23,555 bases of DNA, taken from NCBI GenBank assembly GCA_028684735.1, contig JAQUFI010000010.1:1-23555 (forward strand), read 5' to 3'. Source of the stretch: Bacilli bacterium (GTDB lineage Bacteria; Bacillota_I; Bacilli_A; RF39; UBA660). The notes under the pieces were generated by a model. It made no database searches. It was not told the origin of the DNA and saw nothing but the letters and a program-made list of their open reading frames with translations. Positions 7,788 through 14,345 of the stretch are shown piece by piece (within the stretch, counting starts at the first letter, position 1; each line of letters starts with the position of its first letter). Position numbers and translations under genes: made by a program.

Positions 7788-9117
7788 ATTCCAAATTATT
7801 GATGAATTTTTTAAATTCATCTCCACGTTCTTCAAAACTTTTATACTGATCCCAAGAAGCACAAGCCGGACTTAATAAAATAACATCATTTTCATCTGAT
7901 AAGTTATAAGCTGCTTTAACTGCTTCTTCTAAGGTATTAACAACGACACTATCGATATTAATTTTATGAGACCACTCTCTAATTCGATTTTTTGTTTCAC
8001 CATAACAGACAATCCCTTTAACATTTTTCATATGTGGTTCTAAATCATCAAAAGAGTGACCACGATCTAATCCACCTAATAGGATAATTGTTGGTTTATC
8101 AAAAGAATTTAAAGCTATGATTGTTGACTCAACATTGGTTGCTTTTGAATCATTATAAAATTCCCGACCATTTAATCTTTTAACAAATTCAATACGATGT
8201 TCAACACCAGCAAACTTATTTAAGACCTCTTTTATAATATTATTTTCAACATCAAAGTATTTAGCCACCATAATCGCACACATAATATTTTCATAATTAT
8301 GCATACCTTTTACTCTAATATCGGTTGTTTCAACAATTGGGTCTCCTTGATAACAAATATAACCCTTTTCAATATAAGCATCATGTCTGTTTTTACTTGA
8401 AAAATATAATTTTTGTGAAGGAATATTCTCACTTATTTTTAAAACATCATTATTTTCATGATTAAGAATTACTAAATCATCCTTTGTATGATGATTAAAA
8501 ATTCTTGCTTTATTATTGATATAGTTCTCATAAGTCCCAAAGAAATCTAGATGAATAGGAGATAGATTAGTAACGACACTAATATCTGTTTTAAAATCAC
8601 GGAAATCAACTAATTGATGAGATGAGACTTCAATAACTAAGATATCATTAGGTTTGATATCAGTTACTAATTTGGATAATGGTATCCCAATATTACCACC
8701 TAAATGAACAGGTAATTTAGCGGCTTTCAATATTTCGTAAGTTATTGTTGTCGTCGTTGTTTTACCATTAGAGCCAGTAATCCCAACTATTTTAACCCCT
8801 TTTGGTAAATAATGATAAGCAACTTCTACTTCATTGATAACTTCAATTCCTAATTTTTTAGCTTTAACAACACATTTATGAGTACTAATAATACCTGGAT
8901 TTTTTACCACATAGTCATAACTATCATCCAACATCTCTTCTGGACTATCAGTTACAATATAATTAACACCCAAACCTTTTAATTCTTCAACTTGCTTTGG
9001 GTCTTGTTCCTTCATATCTGTTATTAAAATTTGATTATTGTCTTTTGAAAGTAGTTTAGCGACCTCATAACCACTTCTTGCCATTCCTAAAATAAATATT
9101 TTTTTATTTTTAAACAT
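7786..9117 (-). CDS. murD: UDP-N-acetylmuramoylalanine--D-glutamate ligase
   Basis: MurD adds D-glutamate to UDP-MurNAc-L-Ala in the cytoplasmic stage of peptidoglycan synthesis, so the organism makes a cell wall. The protein shows an N-terminal Rossmann-like start (KKIFILGMARSGYEVA), the Mur ligase ATP site GITGSNGKTT, GGNIG, EVSSHQL, the central HRIE and NDSKATN motifs, LLGGLDRG, and the MurD tail LLSPACASWDQYKSFEERG. An upstream in-frame ATG exists at 9132. The start at 9117 is preferred because GGAAGGTG lies 6 bases before it, whereas the 9132 ATG has no ribosome-binding site and falls at the predicted transcription start. The length from 9117 is 443 aa, normal for MurD. Confidence 0.95.
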   Translation of the reverse strand: MFKNKKIFILGMARSGYEVAKLLSKDNNQILITDMKEQDPKQVEELKGLGVNYIVTDSPEEMLDDSYDYVVKNPGIISTHKCVVKAKKLGIEVINEVEVAYHYLPKGVKIVGITGSNGKTTTTTITYEILKAAKLPVHLGGNIGIPLSKLVTDIKPNDILVIEVSSHQLVDFRDFKTDISVVTNLSPIHLDFFGTYENYINNKARIFNHHTKDDLVILNHENNDVLKISENIPSQKLYFSSKNRHDAYIEKGYICYQGDPIVETTDIRVKGMHNYENIMCAIMVAKYFDVENNIIKEVLNKFAGVEHRIEFVKRLNGREFYNDSKATNVESTIIALNSFDKPTIILLGGLDRGHSFDDLEPHMKNVKGIVCYGETKNRIREWSHKINIDSVVVNTLEEAVKAAYNLSDENDVILLSPACASWDQYKSFEERGDEFKKFINNLE

Positions 9118-9136
9118 TGTTTCACCTTCCATATCT

Positions 9137-9165
9137 ATTATATCATTTTTTAAAAAGTTTGTTAA
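9137..9165 (-). promoter_or_regulatory. promoter of murD
   Basis: -35 TTAACA (9160-9165), a 17-bp spacer and extended -10 TGATATAAT (TATAAT at 9137-9142). It overlaps the stop of the DUF1287 gene. The expected transcription start near 9130 favours the shorter murD start. Confidence 0.7.
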
Positions 9166-9806
9166 TTAATTAAAAAACGGTAATGACCAGTAATATTACT
9201 ACGACGATGCCACCAAAGTAGTGCATCTTCTTCTCGATTTGGTTGATTAGCATTATGAATGATATAAGGGATTCCCTTTTTATTTCTTTTATCAGAGATA
9301 ATGGCAATATGATTACTACCAAAGATCACGATATCTCCTGGCTGCCATGTTTCTATTTGAGCAGTGTCTAAAGTTAAACTCAAGGCATGCCTTTCAAAGA
9401 AAACATGAAGATTGGGTACCCTCCTAAAATCAATGTTAGGGTCAGATTTGCCTTCAACCCGAGGGTATAAATTAAGATTGTTTTTAATATCTTCATCAAC
9501 TAAATCTTTTAATGAATAACCAGCTTTTTTTAAAGCTCGCCAAATCACATCTGTACAAACACCCTCACCTTCTGGAGGATAACCACCATCATAATAAGCA
9601 CTTCGATAATGAGAATGATTAGTAGCTTCCTCTTTGGCTCCTAATAAAATATCAGTATAATCATCAATCCCATTACTATTGTAATCAATCGGACTAGTTA
9701 TGACTTCAATCCCAAAATCACCAGCTTCATATACCCGTTTAGGAAAACTAAGGTATCCGATTATTAAGACAACAATGATTGAACTAAATATTACAATTCT
9801 TTTCAT
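9162..9806 (-). CDS. DUF1287-family, exported NlpC/P60-like protein
   Basis: The 214-aa protein starts with a basic residue and a hydrophobic segment (4-20), so it is exported or membrane-anchored. The DUF1287 pattern is clear: GVCTDVIWRALKKAGY with C84, DFRRVPNL, WQPGDIVIF, HIAIISD with H166, and IIHNANQ with H184. C84 and H166 are the likely cysteine-peptidase-like catalytic pair. The substrate is unknown; a cell-wall peptide link is plausible. An Asp/Asn-rich loop DYNSNGIDDYTD (41-52) looks like a calcium-binding EF-hand or dockerin loop. It lies 17 bp after the ABC permease and probably shares its operon. The ribosome-binding site is weak, and a palindrome lies just upstream. Confidence 0.85.
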   Translation of the reverse strand: MKRIVIFSSIIVVLIIGYLSFPKRVYEAGDFGIEVITSPIDYNSNGIDDYTDILLGAKEEATNHSHYRSAYYDGGYPPEGEGVCTDVIWRALKKAGYSLKDLVDEDIKNNLNLYPRVEGKSDPNIDFRRVPNLHVFFERHALSLTLDTAQIETWQPGDIVIFGSNHIAIISDKRNKKGIPYIIHNANQPNREEDALLWWHRRSNITGHYRFLIN

Positions 9807-9817
9807 TACTAATCCAA

Positions 9818-9833
9818 AAACGCCTAGGCGTTT
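9818..9833. repeat. 16-bp perfect palindrome at the permease stop
   Basis: AAACGCCTAGGCGTTT is its own reverse complement and covers the TAG stop of the ABC permease. On the minus strand it runs into GTTTTTGG, so it may act as a weak terminator or attenuator ahead of the DUF1287 gene. A DNA-binding operator is the alternative. Confidence 0.6.
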
Positions 9834-10612
9834 AATTCCTTTTTATTATAAGCATCATATAGGCCAATTAAAATAATTACCGTCATCATACTTAAAATAA
9901 GAATATTAGAATAATTTAATTGATGATTTAAGACAATATCTCTAGCATTAATATACTCATATGGTGAAAAATACTTTAAAAATTTTAATGAATCCGTCAT
10001 TGTACTTAAGATTTGAATAATATAAGTACCAATAACAACCCCAATACTTATCATCATACTTTTTCTTGTTTTCTTATAGTAGATTGACAGTAGTAATGAC
10101 AAGGTAAAGAAAAACAAGTGTAAAAATAGTGGGGCAATCGAAATTAGTAACCAATCCTTAAATTCAAATGGTCCACTTAACGATAAACCAATGAAACTCG
10201 TAAGCCCTATCACCATATTAAATAAGATAATATAGATTAAACCACACAACAATTTAGAATCTAAGATTTGATTACGACTAATCGGTTTAGTGTATAAAAA
10301 GGAGATTGTTCCTTCATCCTCTTCTTTTAAGATAATTGTGCTTCCCATAATGGCAAAATAACATCCCCCCATAATCATTACCATCATATATCCTTCAGTT
10401 GCAATCCAGCCAAAGGCTGTTCCAATATTTATAATATCCATATTGAATACTTCTAATAATTCTTTAGGAAAGGCGGCAACTAAATCCATCATATCTTTTT
10501 CGCTTTTAGCAATACTTGGATAAACAAGAAAAACGACAACAAACATCACAACGATGATGCCTGCCCAAATAAAGAAACCACGGCGATTAATTTTTAATTC
10601 TCTTTTTAACAT
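9824..10612 (-). CDS. ABC-2 type transporter permease
   Basis: The 262-aa protein has about six hydrophobic membrane segments: near 13-33, 74-95, 115-138, 143-168, 184-205 and 235-255. The segment after TM2, LKEEDEGTISFLYTKPISRNQIL, is the cytoplasmic signature of ABC-2 permeases of the multidrug, lantibiotic or bacitracin-type export group. The gene starts 1 bp after the ATPase stop, with its ribosome-binding site AAGGAGG inside the end of that gene, so the two are translationally coupled. The substrate cannot be told from sequence. Confidence 0.85.
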   Translation of the reverse strand: MLKRELKINRRGFFIWAGIIVVMFVVVFLVYPSIAKSEKDMMDLVAAFPKELLEVFNMDIINIGTAFGWIATEGYMMVMIMGGCYFAIMGSTIILKEEDEGTISFLYTKPISRNQILDSKLLCGLIYIILFNMVIGLTSFIGLSLSGPFEFKDWLLISIAPLFLHLFFFTLSLLLSIYYKKTRKSMMISIGVVIGTYIIQILSTMTDSLKFLKYFSPYEYINARDIVLNHQLNYSNILILSMMTVIILIGLYDAYNKKELNA

Positions 10613-10613
10613 T

Positions 10614-11486
10614 TTAATCCTCCTTATAATAGTGAAAGAATATTTCTTCTAATGATGGTTTTTCAATTAATAGATTATCTATCTTAATGGTATTTAAAAA
10701 GTCTAACAAAGAATTGATATCTTTTTGATAAATAAATTGAATCATCTCATCACTTTGTTTTTTAATTATGATATCCTTCATTGGTAATTTTAATTTTTTA
10801 TATTCTTTACTGTATAAACTAATTAGATTAAAATCAAATTTATTTAATTTAGCAATTTTTAGCGTTTCAACCAGATGACCATTCTTAATGATGGCTACAC
10901 TATCACAAATTCGTCTTACCTCATTTAAGTTATGAGAAGAAAAGAAAATCGTTGTACCTTTTTCTTTTTCCTCTTCCATTAATTCAAAAAACACTTCTTG
11001 TTTTAAGGGATCCAATCCAGAAGTCGGTTCATCTAAGACAAGTAACTTTGGTTCATGCATCAAAGCCAAGACAATTCCTAATTTTTTTATATTACCAAAC
11101 GATAACTCATCAATTTTTTTAGTAAGATCTAAATCTAACTTTTTTACTAAATATTTAGTTCTTTTAGATATATCTTTTTGATAAAACGAAGCTGAGTAAT
11201 CAAGCATTTCTTTAACAGTAAAATCATCGTATAGATCAACTTCACTTGGTAAATAGCCAATCATTTCTTTTAATTGATAATTATCTTTGGTTAATTCTTG
11301 ACCATCCATATAAATAGAACCTGAAGTTTTATTAATAAGGTTTAAAATACATTTTATTGTTGTACTTTTTCCTGCCCCATTAGGACCAATAAAACCAAAT
11401 ATTTCACCTTTTTTTATGTCTAAAGATAGATCTTCAATACCTAAAATATCTTTATAGTACTTAGTTAATTTTTCAATTTTTAACAC
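10614..11486 (-). CDS. ABC transporter ATP-binding protein
   Basis: This 290-aa ATPase powers the adjacent permease. It has Walker A GPNGAGKST (34-42), Q-loop region GYLPSEVDLYDD, Walker B LLVLDEPTSGLDP (148-160) and the switch histidine in SSHNL (H185). The signature motif reads LSFGN (128-132) rather than LSGGQ, a common variant in BcrA/YhcG-type exporters. The last ~80 residues form a small accessory domain typical of this group. The start codon is GTG, chosen because AAGGAGG lies 7 bases upstream. A candidate 38-codon ORF ends within that ribosome-binding site. Confidence 0.92.
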   Translation of the reverse strand: MLKIEKLTKYYKDILGIEDLSLDIKKGEIFGFIGPNGAGKSTTIKCILNLINKTSGSIYMDGQELTKDNYQLKEMIGYLPSEVDLYDDFTVKEMLDYSASFYQKDISKRTKYLVKKLDLDLTKKIDELSFGNIKKLGIVLALMHEPKLLVLDEPTSGLDPLKQEVFFELMEEEKEKGTTIFFSSHNLNEVRRICDSVAIIKNGHLVETLKIAKLNKFDFNLISLYSKEYKKLKLPMKDIIIKKQSDEMIQFIYQKDINSLLDFLNTIKIDNLLIEKPSLEEIFFHYYKED

Positions 11487-11490
11487 TAAC

Positions 11491-11607
11491 TTACCTCCTT
11501 TTAAATAATCGTATTTTATTAAATATATTATTTATAAAACGATTATATTTATGATTTGTGATTTCAAGGGGATTTTGTATTTTTTTGTTAATACAATTAT
11601 AAATCAT
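11491..11607 (-). CDS. candidate 38-aa leader peptide or small protein
   Basis: This short frame starts MIYNCINKK and ends NKIRLFKRR. It has an ATG at 11605-11607, ribosome-binding site AGGGAG five bases upstream, and an extended -10 about 20 bp upstream. Its TAA stop lies in the AAGGAGGTAA of the ABC ATPase gene, 4 bases before that GTG, so translation of the two could be coupled. The peptide is strongly basic and amphipathic at its C-terminus. It could be a regulatory leader, a small membrane-active peptide or a chance frame in AT-rich DNA. No homologue is recognised. Confidence 0.4.
   Translation of the reverse strand: MIYNCINKKIQNPLEITNHKYNRFINNIFNKIRLFKRR
11507..11544. repeat. imperfect inverted repeat upstream of the ABC operon
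   Basis: AATCGTATTTTAT (11507-11519) and ATAAAACGATT (11534-11544) are inverted, with one dinucleotide bulge. In RNA they would form a hairpin just before the ATPase ribosome-binding site, inside the second half of the 38-codon frame. It may be an attenuation structure or a repressor operator. Confidence 0.4.
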
Positions 11608-11626
11608 TTAATCTCCCTATGGTTTA

Positions 11627-11635
11627 ATTATAGCA
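11627..11635 (-). promoter_or_regulatory. extended -10 promoter of the ABC operon
   Basis: TGCTATAAT on the minus strand (TATAAT at 11627-11632) lies about 20 bp before the small ORF. No good -35 is visible. It is close to the previous gene's terminator. Confidence 0.5.
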
Positions 11636-11669
11636 CAATTACTATTTAAAATATAGGAATTTAAGGCGC

Positions 11670-11695
11670 AAAAAAAGCAAAACAATTTTTGCTTT
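11670..11695 (-). terminator. intrinsic terminator of the short prepilin gene
   Basis: AAAGCAAAA and TTTTGCTTT form a 9-bp stem with a 4-base loop. Seven T residues follow on the minus strand, 16 bp after the prepilin stop. Confidence 0.8.
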
Positions 11696-11710
11696 ACATA
11701 GTTATAATTA

Positions 11711-12094
11711 TTAACAAGGAGGAGGGCAACCAGTAGGATCAGCATCAACATAACTAACATAATATTGATTATAATCTTCTTCCCAGGAAATATAAATATA
11801 ACCTTCAAAAGGTTCATTAGTGGTAGGATCAATAATAGTTTCGTTTTTAAGTAGTCCGAGTCCAATTAATTCTTCAAAAAGTAAAATATACTCCCCTCCA
11901 TGATTAACAATAACATTATCATTTAAAAGGGCCCATTGTTCAGCTGCTCTTTCGATTGTTTCTATTTGATTATTTCTTACTTTTTCGCGGGAACTTTGAA
12001 TTGAGTCATTTACTAATGGCACAACAATTAAGGCAATAATACCTAAAATAATAATAACTGCTAAGACTTCAATAAGTGTAAAACCTTTCTTCAT
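11711..12094 (-). CDS. type IV prepilin-like protein, short form
   Basis: The 127-aa protein has a class III signal: MKKG/FTLIE, with the G/F cleavage site and Glu at position 5 of the mature form. A long hydrophobic helix (about 6-30) and a small acidic pilin head follow. The region to residue ~112 parallels the pilin part of the 498-aa protein at 4417-5913, including an ..EQWALLN.. helix end and a Gly-Tyr-Ile strand. It lacks the lectin-like domain and ends in GCPPPC, whose two cysteines could form a small disulfide loop. It is a single-gene unit with its own promoter and terminator. The assembly ATPase and prepilin peptidase are not in the window. The role could be minor pilin, pseudopilin or DNA-uptake pilin. 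Confidence 0.85.
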   Translation of the reverse strand: MKKGFTLIEVLAVIIILGIIALIVVPLVNDSIQSSREKVRNNQIETIERAAEQWALLNDNVIVNHGGEYILLFEELIGLGLLKNETIIDPTTNEPFEGYIYISWEEDYNQYYVSYVDADPTGCPPPC

Positions 12095-12114
12095 ATCTTC
12101 ACTTCCTTATTATA

Positions 12115-12123
12115 ATTATATCA
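12115..12123 (-). promoter_or_regulatory. extended -10 promoter of the short prepilin
   Basis: TGATATAAT on the minus strand (TATAAT at 12115-12120) lies 20 bp before the ATG. The ribosome-binding site is AAGGAAGTGA. The -35 is poor. Confidence 0.55.
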
Positions 12124-12183
12124 TATTTTTTTGATATTAAAACCTTATTAATTAATGTTTACATTTTATTAGCATTTTTAAAA

Positions 12184-12210
12184 TAAAAAAACCTTTAATA
12201 CTTAAAGGTT
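12184..12210 (-). terminator. intrinsic terminator of tRNA-Arg
   Basis: AACCTTTAA and TTAAAGGTT form a 9-bp stem with a 3-base loop. A run of seven T residues follows on the minus strand, 10 bp after the tRNA 3' end. Confidence 0.8.
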
Positions 12211-12220
12211 AAAAACTAAG

Positions 12221-12297
<77 letters not shown>

Positions 12298-12325
12298 AAG
12301 TGCTTCCTATAAAGGAAACAACTTG

Positions 12326-12354
12326 ATTATACACTACTTTTTTGAATTATTCAA
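12326..12354 (-). promoter_or_regulatory. promoter of tRNA-Arg
   Basis: -35 TTGAAT (12349-12354), a 17-bp spacer and -10 TATAAT (12326-12331) lie about 29 bp before the tRNA. It overlaps the end of gerM. Confidence 0.7.
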
Positions 12355-13312
12355 TAGTTTTTATAACATTTTTATAATTTCCATTTTCATTTACTTCTAA
12401 TATCACTTCTTTTACATCATAGTTATCTTTTATCGACAACATTAATGTATACAATACCTCCTCTAAGATGTTTTGGTCATCAACATTATCAAAGATATAG
12501 CTATTAAACTCTAACTCTAGTTTCTCCTCGTCTTCATTTACTTTTAATAATTTAGTCTTACCATTTAGAAAACTCATTAAATTACTAGAATAGATTGGAG
12601 TACTAGTTAATTCATCAACGATAATCGATATCTTATCTCGATTATCGTTAGTATATTTAGTTACTGGTACATAATAGTAATTATCATTATGTTTACTAAT
12701 GTAATAAACCGTTATTTGATCAATCTCTTGATAACTACTAAGATCATAATGTTTATTAATACCAAAATTACGATCTAAAGTACTAGGTAAAGTTATTTGA
12801 GTTTTAGGTAATCTACTTAAGATATCACCCTCAACATATATAATAACTTTATCAACTTTAGGAATACTAGTTAAGGTATAGACAATTGCTTCAACCATTT
12901 TTTCTTCTAATTGTTCAGTAACATCAAGTAATTCTTTACTAAAATTAATTTTAATTAGACCTTCTTCATACTTAATACTCAATATTTTAGTTTCACTTGG
13001 TAATAGTGATTTAAAACCATTGGGTACTTTGTTTTCACCTACACCATCATTAATTAAAATCTCCATTAATTCTTTAGCTCTTCTTTCAATCTGTGTATTG
13101 CTACTACTAACAACAACACTAGCCATACCTAAATAATTATTACTATCCATTAAGTAAATGTCACTTTTTAAAATATCCTCGTTGATGTATTCAAGTTTTT
13201 GTTTAAAATTGATATTAGCCATTTCTTCTTTTGGTACCATATAAATTAGCAATAAAGCACATAATGACAAGGTCGATACTAATATTTTTTTCATCGTCAT
13301 TCTCTTTAACAT
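12347..13312 (-). CDS. gerM: GerM-like protein with two GerMN domains
   Basis: GerM is a sporulation and germination protein of the mother-cell/forespore envelope; the GerMN domain is thought to mediate protein contacts there. The 321-aa protein has an N-terminal hydrophobic segment (about 9-26), so it is exported or anchored. Two repeats follow. The first (about 50-165) contains IYLMDSNN, IERRAKELMEILI and KINFSKELLDV. The second (about 198-315) contains ITVYYISK, IIVDELTSTP and LELEFNSYIF. Tandem GerMN domains match B. subtilis GerM. The start at 13312 has ribosome-binding site GAGGTGA. It is downstream of gerE but separated by a terminator. Confidence 0.85.
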   Translation of the reverse strand: MLKRMTMKKILVSTLSLCALLLIYMVPKEEMANINFKQKLEYINEDILKSDIYLMDSNNYLGMASVVVSSSNTQIERRAKELMEILINDGVGENKVPNGFKSLLPSETKILSIKYEEGLIKINFSKELLDVTEQLEEKMVEAIVYTLTSIPKVDKVIIYVEGDILSRLPKTQITLPSTLDRNFGINKHYDLSSYQEIDQITVYYISKHNDNYYYVPVTKYTNDNRDKISIIVDELTSTPIYSSNLMSFLNGKTKLLKVNEDEEKLELEFNSYIFDNVDDQNILEEVLYTLMLSIKDNYDVKEVILEVNENGNYKNVIKTIE

Positions 13313-13334
13313 AAGTCACCTCACTAATACTATG

Positions 13335-13361
13335 AAAAAAACCACAAAATAATGCGGTTTT
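13335..13361 (-). terminator. intrinsic terminator of gerE
   Basis: In RNA, AAAACCGC pairs with GUGGUUUU (one G-U), with an 8-base loop and a seven-T tract. It overlaps the gerE stop codon and lies 23 bp before gerM. Confidence 0.7.
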
Positions 13362-13566
13362 AGATTGAAATTTCTCCAAGTTTCAAAAGTTCAACAACTG
13401 CTCCAGCACGTCCTTTAACTCCAAGTTTTTGCATAGCGTTAGAGATATGATTTCTCACTGTCTTTTCACTAATACCTAAACTATCAGCTATTTCCACAGT
13501 TGATTTATTTAAGATGAGTAATTCAAATACTTCTTTCTCTCTTTTTGTTAATATACTATTAGACAT
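13360..13566 (-). CDS. gerE: GerE-type sporulation transcription regulator (LuxR HTH)
   Basis: GerE is the last regulator of the B. subtilis mother-cell programme and acts with sigma-K on spore-coat genes. It is a stand-alone LuxR helix-turn-helix with no receiver domain. This protein matches GerE closely along its whole length: LTKREKEVFELL, then ISEKTVRNHISNAMQKL, then GVKGRAGAVVELLKLGE. Length from the chosen start is 68 aa; B. subtilis GerE has 74. An in-frame ATG at 13608 has no ribosome-binding site, whereas 13566 has GAGG five bases upstream, so the shorter start is preferred. It sits between spoIIIAH and gerM on the same strand. Confidence 0.9.
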   Translation of the reverse strand: MSNSILTKREKEVFELLILNKSTVEIADSLGISEKTVRNHISNAMQKLGVKGRAGAVVELLKLGEISI

Positions 13567-13732
13567 ATTTCCCTCACTTCCTAAGTTGGGTGGTTTATAT
13601 TTACTCATATTATTTTATGATGGATTAGTATTTAAGTGAGAGAAATAGCCTATTAACAATAAAATTATCAATATAATCAATGTTTATATCATAATAAATC
13701 TAATTTATTATATGAAACAATAGACAATTAGC

Positions 13733-13764
13733 CAAAAAAAAATAATTCATTTAGAATTATTTTT
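13733..13764 (-). terminator. intrinsic terminator of spoIIIAH
   Basis: AAAAATAATTC and GAATTATTTTT form an 11-bp stem with a 5-base loop and a T-tract on the minus strand. It overlaps the spoIIIAH stop codon. Confidence 0.8.
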
Positions 13765-14251
13765 GAAACTTAACCGATATATACATTTTATTATCATAAT
13801 TTTGCTGAACGGTTCGCATAATACTATTCGCTAGACTATTGTCATGTTCTTTACTTAAAACAACAACTCTAACTTGATCACCATTTACTTTAATAAATGA
13901 TTTCAATTGAAATTTGTTTTTAATATCAGTTTCTAAACTTTCTTCTTCGCCCCTCGTAATATTTAAAGACTTCATTTTTTCAAAAGCATTATTCTTTTCA
14001 TCAACGGTTGAATCAGTATTCGTTAAAATACCCGTCAAGGCATCTATTTCCTTTAGCATATCTTCATCAGCTTCAACTCTTAAGGCTACTAAGATATCAC
14101 TTTCATTGATGGTAACCTCTAATTTTTCTTTTTCTTTTAAATTATCATTATTGGTTAATAATAGTTCATTAGGCATCGTCACATAATAAATACTAAGTAC
14201 TAAAATTAAACTAAATAAGGTTAAAAACCAAATACTTCTTTTATTAATCAT
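13757..14251 (-). CDS. spoIIIAH: SpoIIIAH-like stage III sporulation protein
   Basis: SpoIIIAH, in the mother-cell membrane, binds forespore SpoIIQ and forms part of the feeding-tube channel across the two spore membranes. The 164-aa protein is shorter than the B. subtilis one (about 218 aa). It starts NKRSIWFLTLFSLILVLSIYYVTMPNE, a single membrane helix with the typical SpoIIIAH W-x-L-T pattern and a YY-x-x-x-P exit. A charged helical linker (about 60-105) follows, then a YscJ/FliF-like domain containing VNGDQVRVVVLSKE and ISVKF. GGAGG lies 7 bases before the ATG. The other spoIIIA genes are not adjacent, which is unusual. Confidence 0.82.
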   Translation of the reverse strand: MINKRSIWFLTLFSLILVLSIYYVTMPNELLLTNNDNLKEKEKLEVTINESDILVALRVEADEDMLKEIDALTGILTNTDSTVDEKNNAFEKMKSLNITRGEEESLETDIKNKFQLKSFIKVNGDQVRVVVLSKEHDNSLANSIMRTVQQNYDNKMYISVKFQK

Positions 14252-14303
14252 ATTGTTCCTCCAACTCTTAATAAAATATATTATAAGTTTTAATTTTTAT
14301 TAC

Positions 14304-14331
14304 AAAAAAATCTACAACTAGTGTAGATTTT
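14304..14331 (-). terminator. intrinsic terminator of the second lectin-like gene
   Basis: AAAATCTACA and TGTAGATTTT form a 10-bp stem with a 5-base loop and a seven-T tract on the minus strand, 15 bp after the stop codon. Confidence 0.85.
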
Positions 14332-14345
14332 GAATTGTCAGGGTT

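Noticed and set aside
7786..9132. murD starting at the ATG at 9132
   Set aside because: No ribosome-binding site, and the predicted promoter would start transcription at this codon; the ATG at 9117 has GGAAGGTG at proper spacing.
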